This document shows, piece by piece, positions 15,177-22,433 of a stretch of 22,433 nucleotides of DNA. Numbering within the stretch: the stretch's first letter is position 1; every line of letters begins with the position of its first letter. Location of the stretch: assembly GCA_023429985.1 (NCBI GenBank), contig JAEZCV010000159.1:1-22433 (forward strand), in the 5' to 3' direction. The notes beneath the pieces were generated by a model. The model searched no databases. It was not told where the DNA came from and saw only the letters and a list, made by a program, of their open reading frames with translations. The DNA is from Bacteroidota bacterium. Lineage in GTDB: Bacteria; Bacteroidota; Bacteroidia; Chitinophagales; Chitinophagaceae. The translations under genes were made by a program, and so were the position numbers.

Positions 15177-15610
15177 CAGCTTTTCACTTCCAGAAGTTCT
15201 ATGTCAAACTGCAATGTAGCACCGCCGGGAATTCCGCCTGTTCCGCGATCGCCATAAGCAAGATGAGAAGGGATCCACAAACGCCAGGCACTTCCTTCAT
15301 TCATCATGGGAACCACTTCCTGCCAGCCTTTAATTAAGGCAGTTAATGGAGCCGTAAAAGGATCATTTCTTTTATACGAACTGTCGAACTCCGTACCATT
15401 GGTCAGGCATCCGCGATAGTGTGCTTTAATAACTGAATTAGCATGTGGTTTTGTACCACTACCTTCTTTCAACACTTCGTATTGAATGCCGTTATCAAGT
15501 TGTTTAACGCCTTCCCTTTTTCCATTTTCTTCCATGAAGGCAATACCTGCCTGCTTTTCTGCATTTAATTTATCGCTCATAAAATTTTTTAATTTATCCT
15601 GAAGTCCCAT
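15176..15610 (-). CDS. FKBP-type peptidyl-prolyl cis-trans isomerase
   Basis: The enzyme speeds cis-trans isomerisation of X-Pro bonds. Of 144 residues, about 41-144 form the FKBP domain: GIQYEVLKEGSG, AHYRGCLTNGTEFDSSY (Tyr65, Phe75, Asp76), LIKGWQEVVPMMNEGS (Trp96), IPSHLAYGDRG and GGATLQFDIELLEV. The first 40 residues are charged and helical, like the dimerisation arm of FkpA/Mip/FklB proteins but shorter. No signal peptide is seen, so it is probably cytoplasmic. It lies five bases after the ABC ATPase and overlaps the next gene by one base. Confidence 0.93.
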   Translation of the reverse strand: MGLQDKLKNFMSDKLNAEKQAGIAFMEENGKREGVKQLDNGIQYEVLKEGSGTKPHANSVIKAHYRGCLTNGTEFDSSYKRNDPFTAPLTALIKGWQEVVPMMNEGSAWRLWIPSHLAYGDRGTGGIPGGATLQFDIELLEVKS

Positions 15611-15615
15611 AATAC

Positions 15616-16380
15616 TTAGTTTTCTCTTAAAGATTTACCCGTTAAATGAATGAAAACATCTTCCAGGTTGGCCTGTTTCATTTCTTTTGGCCTTTCAAAT
15701 CCGGAAGCCACCAGTTCATCTATTAATTTATCGGGTGTGCTCAATGCTACAATTTTGCCACTGTCAACAATTGCCACGCGATCGCAAAGAATTTCTGCTT
15801 CATCCATATAATGTGTGGTGATGATAACCGTTGTGCCTTTACTGCGAATGGTTTTTATAAGGTCCCAAAGATTCCTGCGCGCCTGCGGATCGAGTCCGGT
15901 AGTAGGTTCATCCAGAAAAATAACTTTTGGATCGTTGATTAAAGTTGTAGCAATTGAAAAACGTTGCTTTTGCCCACCACTTAATTCCTTTACCTGAGAT
16001 TTGGCCTTGTCGCGCAAATTTACCAGGTCAAGAAGTTCCAGGGGATCTGTATCGTGATTATACAAACCTGCAAACAGGCGAATGAGCTCAACAAGATTGA
16101 GGTTGGGATAGAAACCACTGGTTTGCAGCTGTACCCCAATGATCTTTTTAATTTCCTGTGGTTGTTTGTCGAGGTCTATACCATCAACATAAATTTTTCC
16201 AGAAGTTTTATTTCTTAAGGTTTCAATAATCTCAAGCGTTGTTGATTTACCGGCACCATTTGGCCCAAGCAATCCAAAAATCTCTCCTTCATACACGTCA
16301 AAGGAAATATTTTTTACAGCATTAAAGCTGCCATAATTCTTTACAAGGTCTTTAACCGATATAATGATCTTACCCTGCAA
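15616..16380 (-). CDS. ABC transporter ATP-binding protein (DrrA/NatA-like)
   Basis: The 254-residue ATPase has the Walker A GPNGAGKST (39-47), signature LSGGQ (133-137), Walker B VIFLDEP (153-159) and the switch His190 in ITTHYMDEAE. The layout and the MDEAE region resemble ATPases of ABC-2 type exporters (drug, sodium or polysaccharide efflux). The C-terminal tail (about 215-254) is a typical regulatory extension with VFIHLTGKSLRE. No permease gene is adjacent: the neighbours are fbp and an FKBP, so its membrane partner is elsewhere. The start is TTG, two bases after the fbp stop; no in-frame ATG exists before the Walker motifs. Confidence 0.9.
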   Translation of the reverse strand: MQGKIIISVKDLVKNYGSFNAVKNISFDVYEGEIFGLLGPNGAGKSTTLEIIETLRNKTSGKIYVDGIDLDKQPQEIKKIIGVQLQTSGFYPNLNLVELIRLFAGLYNHDTDPLELLDLVNLRDKAKSQVKELSGGQKQRFSIATTLINDPKVIFLDEPTTGLDPQARRNLWDLIKTIRSKGTTVIITTHYMDEAEILCDRVAIVDSGKIVALSTPDKLIDELVASGFERPKEMKQANLEDVFIHLTGKSLREN

Positions 16381-16382
16381 GG

Positions 16383-17423
16383 TCAGGCTTTTGATTTTTC
16401 TTCCTTCCTTTCAGAAGCAACGCAGGCTTCCAGTTCCTCCATCATTTTTTCGCTTCCGATAAAGAATGGTGTGCGCTGGTGTAATTCTGTTGGCTGAATT
16501 TCGAGTATGGATTGATGACCGTTAGTAGCCTTTCCTCCTGCTGCTTCAACAATAAAAGCAAATGGATTGCACTCGTATAACAAACGCAGTTTACCTTTTG
16601 GTTTATCGGTGGTTCCGGGATACATAAAAATACCGCCTTTAATAAGGTTGCGGTGCACATCGGAAACCATGCTGCCAATATAGCGCTGGGTATAAGGGCC
16701 GCCATTAGCCTTGTTTTTGTTCTGGCAAAGCGTAATATATTTTTTCACGCCTTCATCATACTGGAAAAAGTTACCGTGGTTAACAGAATAAATTTTCCCA
16801 TTATCGGGGCACTTAATGTCGGGATGACTTAAACAAAATTCACCGATGGAAGGGTCGAGTGTAAAGCCATTCACACCTCTTTTAGTGGCATAAACCAGCA
16901 TGGTTGAAGAACCATACACTACGTAACCGGCGGCTACCTGGTGCTTTCCTTTTTGCAGGAAATCTTCACGTGTTACAGAACTTCCCCTTTCCGAAACCCT
17001 GCGGTAAATACTAAAAATGGTACCAATAGAAACATTTACATCAATATTTCCGCTTCCATCTAAAGGATCGAACATACAGATGTATTTGGAATTGCGGCTA
17101 ACATCGTCGTCGAATGCTACAAATTCATCCAGTTCTTCACTGGCAATACCGGCGCAGCTTACTCCTCTTTGCAAAACTCCTGTAAACTGGTTGTTGGCAA
17201 AAACATCCAGTTTTTTTACTTCTTCACCCTGAACATTCATGGTTCCTGCATCGCCGAGTATATCTACCAGGCCGGCCTTGTTAACCTCTACATTCACTCT
17301 TTTAGTGGCCAGGCCAATATCTCTTAATAATGTACTTAATTCGCCCGTGGCGTGAGGAAACTGCCTTAACGACTGTATGGTAAATTCATCCAGTGTAAGC
17401 ACCTGTCTGTTTATAGGACTCAT
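16383..17423 (-). CDS. fbp: Class I fructose-1,6-bisphosphatase
   Basis: The enzyme removes the 1-phosphate of fructose 1,6-bisphosphate, the committed step of gluconeogenesis. From the chosen ATG (17423) the protein has 346 residues, a normal class I length. Seen: TLLRDIGLATKRV, GDAGTMNVQGE, the metal-binding SEELDE (95-100) and DPLDGSGNID (119-128), SIGTIFSIYRR, and a C-terminal FIVEAAGGKATNG. The frame stays open 22 codons upstream. I prefer 17423 because MSPINRQVLTLDEF is the usual beginning and because a TACATTTG promoter element lies within the extension. It leads a five-gene minus-strand series with gaps of nine bases or less. Confidence 0.95.
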   Translation of the reverse strand: MSPINRQVLTLDEFTIQSLRQFPHATGELSTLLRDIGLATKRVNVEVNKAGLVDILGDAGTMNVQGEEVKKLDVFANNQFTGVLQRGVSCAGIASEELDEFVAFDDDVSRNSKYICMFDPLDGSGNIDVNVSIGTIFSIYRRVSERGSSVTREDFLQKGKHQVAAGYVVYGSSTMLVYATKRGVNGFTLDPSIGEFCLSHPDIKCPDNGKIYSVNHGNFFQYDEGVKKYITLCQNKNKANGGPYTQRYIGSMVSDVHRNLIKGGIFMYPGTTDKPKGKLRLLYECNPFAFIVEAAGGKATNGHQSILEIQPTELHQRTPFFIGSEKMMEELEACVASERKEEKSKA

Positions 17424-17440
17424 TCGAAAAAACTTTGTGG

Positions 17441-17448
17441 CAAATGTA
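17441..17448 (-). promoter_or_regulatory. TACATTTG -7 element for the fbp gene series
   Basis: TACATTTG on the minus strand matches TAnnTTTG exactly and lies 17 bases before the fbp ATG. A TTTG further upstream is 15 bases away, shorter than the usual spacing. Confidence 0.6.
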
Positions 17449-17571
17449 AGGTTTTGCTCCGGCCAAACCATAAGAGGCGGTGGTTTCAACCCAGTTACAC
17501 GTGGAATAAGTTTAAGCCATGCATTCTATTTAGCCAGATAAATTTTAAATGCAATTAGGCATCTTTGTTGA

Positions 17572-17577
17572 AAGGAG
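17572..17577 (+). promoter_or_regulatory. Shine-Dalgarno AAGGAG of lysC
   Basis: AAGGAG ends seven bases before the ATG at 17585. It decides the start over an in-frame ATG at 17549 and is notable in a window where other genes lack such a site. CATCTTTG at 17560-17567 is one base off the -7 consensus and may be the promoter. Confidence 0.6.
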
Positions 17578-17584
17578 TGAATGC

Positions 17585-18841
17585 ATGAAGGTTTTTAAAT
17601 TCGGGGGCGCCTCGGTAAGTACGGCAGAAAGGATCAGGAATGTAGGTGCGATCTTAAAAAATTACCAGGATGAAAAAATACTGGTGGTGGTTTCTGCAAT
17701 GGGTAAAACCACCAACGCGCTGGAGCAACTGGTAGCGGCCTTTTTCGCAGGAGAAAAGGAGAAGGCGCTTGGCCTTTTTGAAAATTTAAAAAAAGAACAC
17801 TTATCCATTTCTCATGAACTGCTTGGAGATAAAACAGGGAAAATACCACTTCCGGATTTTTTTACGGAGGCAGAATGGCTGTTGCACGATAAACCCGTAC
17901 GTGAATACGATTATTATTACGACCAGTTGGTTTGTTTAGGTGAACTTCTGTCTACAGCTATTGTAAGTAATTATTTAAACGCTTCCGGAATAGAAAACCA
18001 ATGGATGGATGTACGCGATATAATTCGGACAGATGATAATTTCAGGGATGCCAACATTGACTGGCCGTTTACAAAACAAAAAGTGGACCTGGAGATAAAG
18101 CCGCTTTTAGAAAAAGCATCCATTGTTTTAACCCAGGGATTTATTGGCGCCACCGATGAAAACGAAAGCACTACATTGGGAAGAGAGGGAAGTGATTATA
18201 CCGCTGCCGTTTTTGCCAATTTGCTGGATGCAGAAAGTCAGACCATCTGGAAGGATGTGCAGGGCGTGATGAACGCAGATCCCAAGCAATATAAAGATGC
18301 ACAATGGATCCGCGAACTCAATTACAGGGAAGTAATTGAAATGGCTTATTACGGAGCACAGGTAATTCATCCTAAAACCATCAAGCCTCTTGAAAATAAA
18401 AACATCCCGCTGTATGTAAGATCGTTTTTACACCCCGAAGCGGAAGGCACCTGCATTCGAAACAAGAATATTGAAGAATTGCCATCCATCATTGTTTATA
18501 AATTTAAACAGGTGATGATGCAACTGAGTTCAAAAGATTTTTCATTTGTTGGAGAAGGCCTTACAGCTCAATTGTACAGAATGTTTGAAGAACTAAAATT
18601 TGAGCCCAACCTTACGCAAAAAACGGCTATCAGCCTGATGGTGGTGGTTGATGAACATCCTGAAAAGGTTGACCAGCTTGCGCAGATGGCTGCATCGAAT
18701 TTTGATGTGAACATTCAACGTGATCTTACCCTGCTTACCATCAGGCATTATAACCAGCAGATCATTGATGAATTGTGCAAGGGGGGTGATGTAATACTTA
18801 GGCAGCAAACGAAAGAGACGGTGCAGTTGTTAATGAATTGA
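17585..18841 (+). CDS. lysC: Aspartate kinase
   Basis: The enzyme phosphorylates aspartate, the first step towards lysine (via diaminopimelate), threonine and methionine. From the ATG at 17585 the protein has 418 residues. Seen: KFGGASV (5-11), VVSAMGKTTNALE, GREGSDYTAAVFANLL with the catalytic-site Ser-Asp-Tyr-Thr, IWKDVQGVMNADPK, and MAYYGAQVIHPKTIKPL, then two C-terminal ACT-type regulatory domains (about 290-418). It is monofunctional: no homoserine dehydrogenase is fused. The start is set by a Shine-Dalgarno AAGGAG and the family's N-terminus (MKVFKFGG). It is divergent from fbp and convergent with the hydrolase at 19009. Confidence 0.94.
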   Translation: MKVFKFGGASVSTAERIRNVGAILKNYQDEKILVVVSAMGKTTNALEQLVAAFFAGEKEKALGLFENLKKEHLSISHELLGDKTGKIPLPDFFTEAEWLLHDKPVREYDYYYDQLVCLGELLSTAIVSNYLNASGIENQWMDVRDIIRTDDNFRDANIDWPFTKQKVDLEIKPLLEKASIVLTQGFIGATDENESTTLGREGSDYTAAVFANLLDAESQTIWKDVQGVMNADPKQYKDAQWIRELNYREVIEMAYYGAQVIHPKTIKPLENKNIPLYVRSFLHPEAEGTCIRNKNIEELPSIIVYKFKQVMMQLSSKDFSFVGEGLTAQLYRMFEELKFEPNLTQKTAISLMVVVDEHPEKVDQLAQMAASNFDVNIQRDLTLLTIRHYNQQIIDELCKGGDVILRQQTKETVQLLMN

Positions 18842-18897
18842 TGTGGAGTAATGAAAGCCGCATACTTACTTTGTAGTATTGGAACAACATTTTTTTT

Positions 18898-18936
18898 GAA
18901 CCAGAAAGGCACCAAGGCACAGAGGAACACGGAGAG
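18898..18936 (+). repeat. Degenerate CACAAAGG octamer tract, arm 1
   Basis: Units CAGAAAGG, CACCAAGG, CACAGAGG and AACACGGAG follow GAAC with an 8-base period. The tract is about 70-75% identical by eye to the reverse complement of 19012-19050. It lies 56 bases after the lysC stop. Confidence 0.75.
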
Positions 18937-19008
18937 TTAACTCAAATTATAAAACGTAAGCACAATCGCTTTTGAATTTTCGTTTTTTTGTTATGTAACC
19001 ATTTACAT

Positions 19009-19701
19009 TTATCCTTTGTGTTGCTTTGTGCCTTCCTGTCTTTGTAGTTCAAAAATCACCTTCGCCAATTCTTCCGCCAAAATCCTGTTGATCTCTTCGG
19101 CTCTTGTAATAACCATGAGGTGAGCGCCCTGGTTGATGATGTGTGTTGGATGGGTATATTTTATTGGTAAGATTTCATCGCTGCTGCCATGTATGTGCAC
19201 ACAATGATCGGGAATTACATCATTCTTCCAATTTAAAATAGCATTAATAGCCCATTTAATAAATTTTGGATCACTGGAACGGATCATTTTTTTCAACAGC
19301 GTTTTATCTTCCCTGGTTTCTGTTGTAAATATTCTTTTAATAAGAGAGGCCCTCTTAAAAAATTTTACGGGAATGAGTTTGTGCAACCGGCATTTTCCTG
19401 CCACCTTATACAAAACAGGCAGTTCATTGGATACATGAATAGTTGAAATTAAAACCAGTTCTGCCGGCGGTTTGGTTTTTGAAATTTCAATGGCTATCAT
19501 CCCGCCAAAGGAAAGTCCAATTAAAACAAAAGGTTCTGTTGCATCAATCTTCTCTCCCATTCTCAACGCATAGGTTTCCAGCGACTCGTCGGATTCCGGA
19601 AGCAACCATTCCAGGTAAATGGGTGAAAAGTTTTCGGGAAGTGAGATGTTTTTAAATACCCTGCTGTCGGCTCCAAGTCCAGGGATGAAATAAGCCTTCA
19701 T
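19009..19701 (-). CDS. Alpha/beta hydrolase with a repeat-derived C-terminal tail
   Basis: The 230-residue protein has IPGLGADSRVF (oxyanion loop), the nucleophile elbow GLSFGG (Ser64), an acid in HGSSDEILP (Asp175) and His194 in QGAHLMV, giving a full catalytic triad. A cap of about 60 basic residues lies between. Substrate is unknown; small esterases and thioesterases share this layout. The last 13 residues (ELQRQEGTKQHKG) are coded by the CACAAAGG octamer tract, so the ancestral end was probably near residue 217. It starts three bases after the L,D-transpeptidase stop and is likely co-transcribed with it. It converges on lysC. Confidence 0.87.
   Translation of the reverse strand: MKAYFIPGLGADSRVFKNISLPENFSPIYLEWLLPESDESLETYALRMGEKIDATEPFVLIGLSFGGMIAIEISKTKPPAELVLISTIHVSNELPVLYKVAGKCRLHKLIPVKFFKRASLIKRIFTTETREDKTLLKKMIRSSDPKFIKWAINAILNWKNDVIPDHCVHIHGSSDEILPIKYTHPTHIINQGAHLMVITRAEEINRILAEELAKVIFELQRQEGTKQHKG
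19012..19050 (-). repeat. Degenerate CACAAAGG octamer tract, arm 2, inside a coding end
   Basis: Read on the minus strand: GAAC, then TACAAAGA, CAGGAAGG, CACAAAGC, AACACAAAGG, directly followed by the TAA stop of the alpha/beta hydrolase. It faces the arm at 18898-18936 across 75 bases, so a transcript from either side could fold a hairpin containing AAGGCAC/GTGCCTT. Confidence 0.78.
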
Positions 19702-19704
19702 TCA

Positions 19705-20856
19705 TTATTCAATTACAAAGCTCTGTTTCATTTTTTTTGCAACCGGCTTATCGTGTAAAACAGCAGGCTCCCAAACAGGCATTTGTTCCAGGACCGTGAT
19801 GAGTTCATCATCAAATTCGGAATTCACTCCATTAAGCACTTTAAAATTGGTAGGTGTTCCATCTGCATCAACAATAAATTCTATCATAATATTGGCTTTA
19901 TGGATGCCCTGCGGTAAAATATTTTTTATAGATTTTCCCATTTCGCTGAGATACTTAAGAAAAGTTTCTCCGCCACCAGGAAATTTTGGCCATTGATGCA
20001 CTACATCAGAAAGATTAGTGATGTTGCGATAACGATGAGGAACCGGAATTCTTTTAGGTTTTTCAACCGGGGCTACATTCACCATTTTCGAAAGTCCATC
20101 ATAAACATAATCGCCATGCTTATTGGTCATGATCACCGGTAGCTGGCGTGTTACTTCAAAATGAGAATAAACCGATTCGAGTTGTTCGGCAAACTGCTTA
20201 AGACGCGGATCATGCTTAACAAAATTTGCAAGGTAATCGGCACTTTTTTTATTATTATATCTTACAGGATAAATATGAACGGGAATAAAATCCTGTCCCT
20301 GGTTCTTTGCATAGGCTGCCAGGATATAAATTTCATCTATTTGTTTATCTGTAACCGGGATGCACCCTACTGTTACACAGCTTCCATGAATATAAATATC
20401 GCCTCCCGGTTTGATAGAATCACTTAATATCTTATCGGAAGCATTGGGATAATTTATACCAAGCGATAAATAATAATTACTGTTGGGATTAAACTCGTTG
20501 ATATAATAAAAACCTTCGGGCACCTGATAGTCACCCTGCATTCTTTTAGGTCCGAGCGTTCCGGCAAGCGCACAAACTTCATAAGTTTTAAAAAGTTTGA
20601 ATTTTTCCTTTCTATCGTTCTTCACCCAGATCTCCAGCTGGCCATCATATTTAAAAGACCTGATATAAAGGTATTTTGCCGGCCAGGACAGGTTTTTTGC
20701 TTCGAATTGTTTTCTTAAAGTATCCTCTTTTCTTTTCAAAGCGTCACCGGGTCGCGGAAGGGTTCTTTGAAAATCTACGAATGAATAGGCATTACCCTGG
20801 CTAAAAACAGGAAATGCCATGGTCAGACAAAGAATTGCAAGAAGAAGGTTTTTCAT
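19705..20856 (-). CDS. Exported L,D-transpeptidase (YkuD/YafK-like) fused to a TonB C-terminal domain
   Basis: The 383-residue protein starts with a signal peptide (MKNLLLAILCLTMAFPVFSQ, cleavage near residue 20). Residues about 60-200 match the L,D-transpeptidase fold: YLYIRSFKYDGQLEIW, GPKRMQGDYQVPEGFYYI, and the active-site block IYIHGSCVTVGCIP with His157 and the nucleophile Cys165. These enzymes cross-link peptidoglycan, attach proteins to it, or trim such links. Residues about 310-383 look like a TonB C-terminal domain (ANIMIEFIVDADGTPTNFKVLNG, then LEQMPVWEPAVLHDKPVAKKM), joined by a linker. There is no TonB-type membrane helix, so the domain is carried into the periplasm as a soluble module. 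It precedes the alpha/beta hydrolase by three bases. Confidence 0.85.
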   Translation of the reverse strand: MKNLLLAILCLTMAFPVFSQGNAYSFVDFQRTLPRPGDALKRKEDTLRKQFEAKNLSWPAKYLYIRSFKYDGQLEIWVKNDRKEKFKLFKTYEVCALAGTLGPKRMQGDYQVPEGFYYINEFNPNSNYYLSLGINYPNASDKILSDSIKPGGDIYIHGSCVTVGCIPVTDKQIDEIYILAAYAKNQGQDFIPVHIYPVRYNNKKSADYLANFVKHDPRLKQFAEQLESVYSHFEVTRQLPVIMTNKHGDYVYDGLSKMVNVAPVEKPKRIPVPHRYRNITNLSDVVHQWPKFPGGGETFLKYLSEMGKSIKNILPQGIHKANIMIEFIVDADGTPTNFKVLNGVNSEFDDELITVLEQMPVWEPAVLHDKPVAKKMKQSFVIE

Positions 20857-20915
20857 TAAAACTAAACTTTAAGTTTTTGAAAAGATCGGAAAACAAATGC
20901 TAACAAAAGATCAAT

Positions 20916-22049
20916 TTATAAATTTCCTCTTTCTGCCTGTTCTCTTTCAATGGCTTCAAACAATGCCTTGAAATTTCCCTTACCAAAACTTTTTGCTCCT
21001 TTCCTTTGAATAATCTCAAAGAAAAGTGTGGGCCTGTCCTGCACGGGTTTAGAAAACAATTGCAATAAATATCCCTCGTTATCGCGGTCAACCAGTATTC
21101 CCAATTCCTTTAACGGTTCAATGTCTTCGTCTATTTTACCAACCCTGTCTATAAGGTCGTCGTAATAAGAAGTAGGAACTTTCAGGAATTCCACGCCCCT
21201 GCTCATCAGGTCGCGAATGGTTGTAACAATATCGTTGGTAGCCAGGGCCACGTGCTGTACGCCTTCGCCATTATAGAATTCCAGGTATTCTTCCACCTGC
21301 GATTTTTTCTTGCCTTCAGCGGGTTCGTTAATGGGAAATTTCACATAACCATTTCCATTGCTCATCACCTTACTCATGAGAGCTGAGTATTCGGTTGAAA
21401 TATCTTCATCATCAAAAGAAAGAATGTTTTTAAAGCCCATCACTTCTTCGTAAAATTTCACCCAGGGATTCATCTGGTTCCAGCCTACATTGCCTACGCA
21501 ATGATCAACATATAATAGTCCGGTTGATGCAGGTGCAAAATGCGGGTTGTTCCATGCCCTGAAGCCGGGCATAAAAGTGCCCTTGTAATTTTTTCTTTCA
21601 ATAAACAGGTGAACCGTATCGCCATAGGTATGAATGCCACTCATCACCACTTCGCCGTTTTCATCTTTCATACGGTTGGGCTGCAAATAGGATCTTCCAC
21701 CCCTGGATGTTGTTTGTTCCCAGGCGTCGGTAGCATCATCAACCATTAATGCCAAAAATTTCACTCCATCACCATGTTTGTAAATATGGTCGGCTATTTC
21801 GTTATCGGAACGTATAGGCGTAGTAAGTACAAAAGTGAGTTTGTTTTGTCGTACAACATAGCTGGCCCTGTCCTTCACACCCGTTTCAGGACCTGCATAG
21901 GCAAGCGCCTGGAAGCCAAAAGCACTCATATAATAATGGGCTGCCTGTTTGGCGTTACCCACATAAAATTCTACATAATCTGTTCCATGGAGAGGCAAAA
22001 AATCGGTTTGTTGTTCTGCTGCCTGCCTGGAAGCGGTTGCAACTGACAT
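20916..22049 (-). CDS. hppD: 4-hydroxyphenylpyruvate dioxygenase
   Basis: The enzyme turns 4-hydroxyphenylpyruvate into homogentisate in tyrosine breakdown, using Fe(II) and oxygen. In 377 residues the iron ligands are visible: His183 (VDHCVGNV), His266 (VQHVALAT) and Glu345 (LFFEIIQRKGAKSFGKGNF). The C-terminal FGKGNFKALFEAIEREQ is the lid helix region typical of the family. The N-terminal half is the non-catalytic vicinal-oxygen-chelate domain. Length is normal. Homogentisate dioxygenase is not in the window. It lies 59 bases upstream of the L,D-transpeptidase on the same strand. Confidence 0.96.
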   Translation of the reverse strand: MSVATASRQAAEQQTDFLPLHGTDYVEFYVGNAKQAAHYYMSAFGFQALAYAGPETGVKDRASYVVRQNKLTFVLTTPIRSDNEIADHIYKHGDGVKFLALMVDDATDAWEQTTSRGGRSYLQPNRMKDENGEVVMSGIHTYGDTVHLFIERKNYKGTFMPGFRAWNNPHFAPASTGLLYVDHCVGNVGWNQMNPWVKFYEEVMGFKNILSFDDEDISTEYSALMSKVMSNGNGYVKFPINEPAEGKKKSQVEEYLEFYNGEGVQHVALATNDIVTTIRDLMSRGVEFLKVPTSYYDDLIDRVGKIDEDIEPLKELGILVDRDNEGYLLQLFSKPVQDRPTLFFEIIQRKGAKSFGKGNFKALFEAIEREQAERGNL

Positions 22050-22312
22050 ATAGTAAAATTTAGCTGTGAAAAATTTTTACGCCCGGGTTCGCTCATCACT
22101 GTTCGCTTACAAATTTAAATATCATTGTTTAGAATCAACACTTTAAGGAGAAATTAAACAAAACATAAGTGTTTAAGAAGTAAAAATACCAGGTAGTTTA
22201 TAGGAATAGGACTGCGTTGGCCCCCAATAGAACACTAATCTAATATGCATAGTTTTAAAAAAACAGGAATAATGCATGGCTGGAACAACCCGCCTTCTCC
22301 TATCTTCGCTGC

Positions 22313-22433
22313 ATGTTAAAAGTTGGCATTCTCGGAGGCGGACAACTGGGAAGAATGTTATTACAGGCCGCAGCCAATTACCAGGTATAGACCCATGTAC
22401 TTGAAAACGATGATGATTGCCCTGCAGCCCATC
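22313..22433 (+). pseudogene. purK: 5' end of purK with an in-frame TAG at codon 26 (cut by window edge)
   Basis: From the ATG at 22313 the frame reads MLKVGILGGGQLGRMLLQAA, then ANYQV, a TAG stop (22388-22390), and on in the same frame THVLENDDDCPAAH to the edge. The Gly-rich GILGGGQLGRM and the VLEND...CPAAH strand are the start of PurK, the ATPase subunit that makes N5-carboxyaminoimidazole ribonucleotide in purine synthesis. Since PurK-like sequence continues in frame after the stop, this is a single-base change (for example GAG or AAG to TAG) or a sequencing error, not a frameshift. TATCTTCG at 22301-22308 is one base off a -7 element. The rest of the gene is outside the window. Confidence 0.8.

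Noticed and set aside
22050..22312. Weak inverted repeat AACACTT/AAGTGTT (22137-22143 and 22167-22173) between hppD and purK as an operator
   Set aside because: Seven-base arms in an AT-rich gap are expected by chance, and no second copy or promoter overlap supports it.
1..22433. tRNA, rRNA, phage or insertion-sequence genes
   Set aside because: I looked on both strands and saw no cloverleaf, rRNA-like stretch, transposase, integrase or phage structural motif.

Overview
The window looks like chromosomal DNA of a Bacteroidota bacterium, most likely in or near the Chitinophagaceae. The evidence is: promoter elements of the TAnnTTTG type upstream of several genes, almost no Shine-Dalgarno sites (lysC is an exception), lineage-typical genes (a DUF4294 protein, bacillithiol deacetylase BshB1, a CcmE/CcmF pair, a TonB-family transducer, 4-hydroxyphenylpyruvate dioxygenase), and intergenic repeats of the 'CCTGCCTGCCGGCAGGCAGG' palindrome type. 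The assignment is inferred from gene content; no 16S gene is present.

Layout. 1-1761 (minus): a YggS-type PLP protein cut by the left edge, then a short-chain acyl-CoA dehydrogenase with its own promoter and terminator. 1881-2717 (plus): a rhomboid protease. It converges on a minus-strand block at 3083-8239 holding a small conserved protein, bshB1, a DUF4294 lipoprotein-sized exported protein and the cytochrome c maturation pair ccmE-ccmF. 8457-14097 (plus): an agmatinase-family ureohydrolase, a four-helix membrane protein, an uncharacterised radical SAM protein, a TonB-family protein and folC. 14091-17423 (minus): a tightly packed series fbp - ABC ATPase - FKBP isomerase - YfiT-like DinB protein - Nudix hydrolase. 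17585-18841 (plus): aspartate kinase. 19009-22049 (minus): an alpha/beta hydrolase, an L,D-transpeptidase fused to a TonB C-terminal domain, and 4-hydroxyphenylpyruvate dioxygenase. 22313 to the right edge (plus): the first codons of purK, with an in-frame TAG.

Most genes are housekeeping metabolism: one-carbon/folate, gluconeogenesis, aspartate-family amino acids, tyrosine breakdown, purines, thiol redox and cytochrome c. BshB1 and the YfiT-like protein both belong to families tied to bacillithiol, so this cell probably makes that thiol. I see no phage, CRISPR array, insertion sequence, rRNA or tRNA gene.

The least ordinary content lies between the genes. Four families of 7-8 bp tandem repeats occur here: TGGTGAR, ATTGGGAA, GTTTAGNN and CACAAAGG. 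They sit at the 3' ends of genes. In several cases the stop codon lies inside a repeat unit or the last codons of the protein are repeat-derived. Two families occur as facing inverted arms between convergent genes, and they are mixed with CCTGCC...GGCAGG palindromes. This recurring 3'-end architecture is the best candidate for something under-described in the window.
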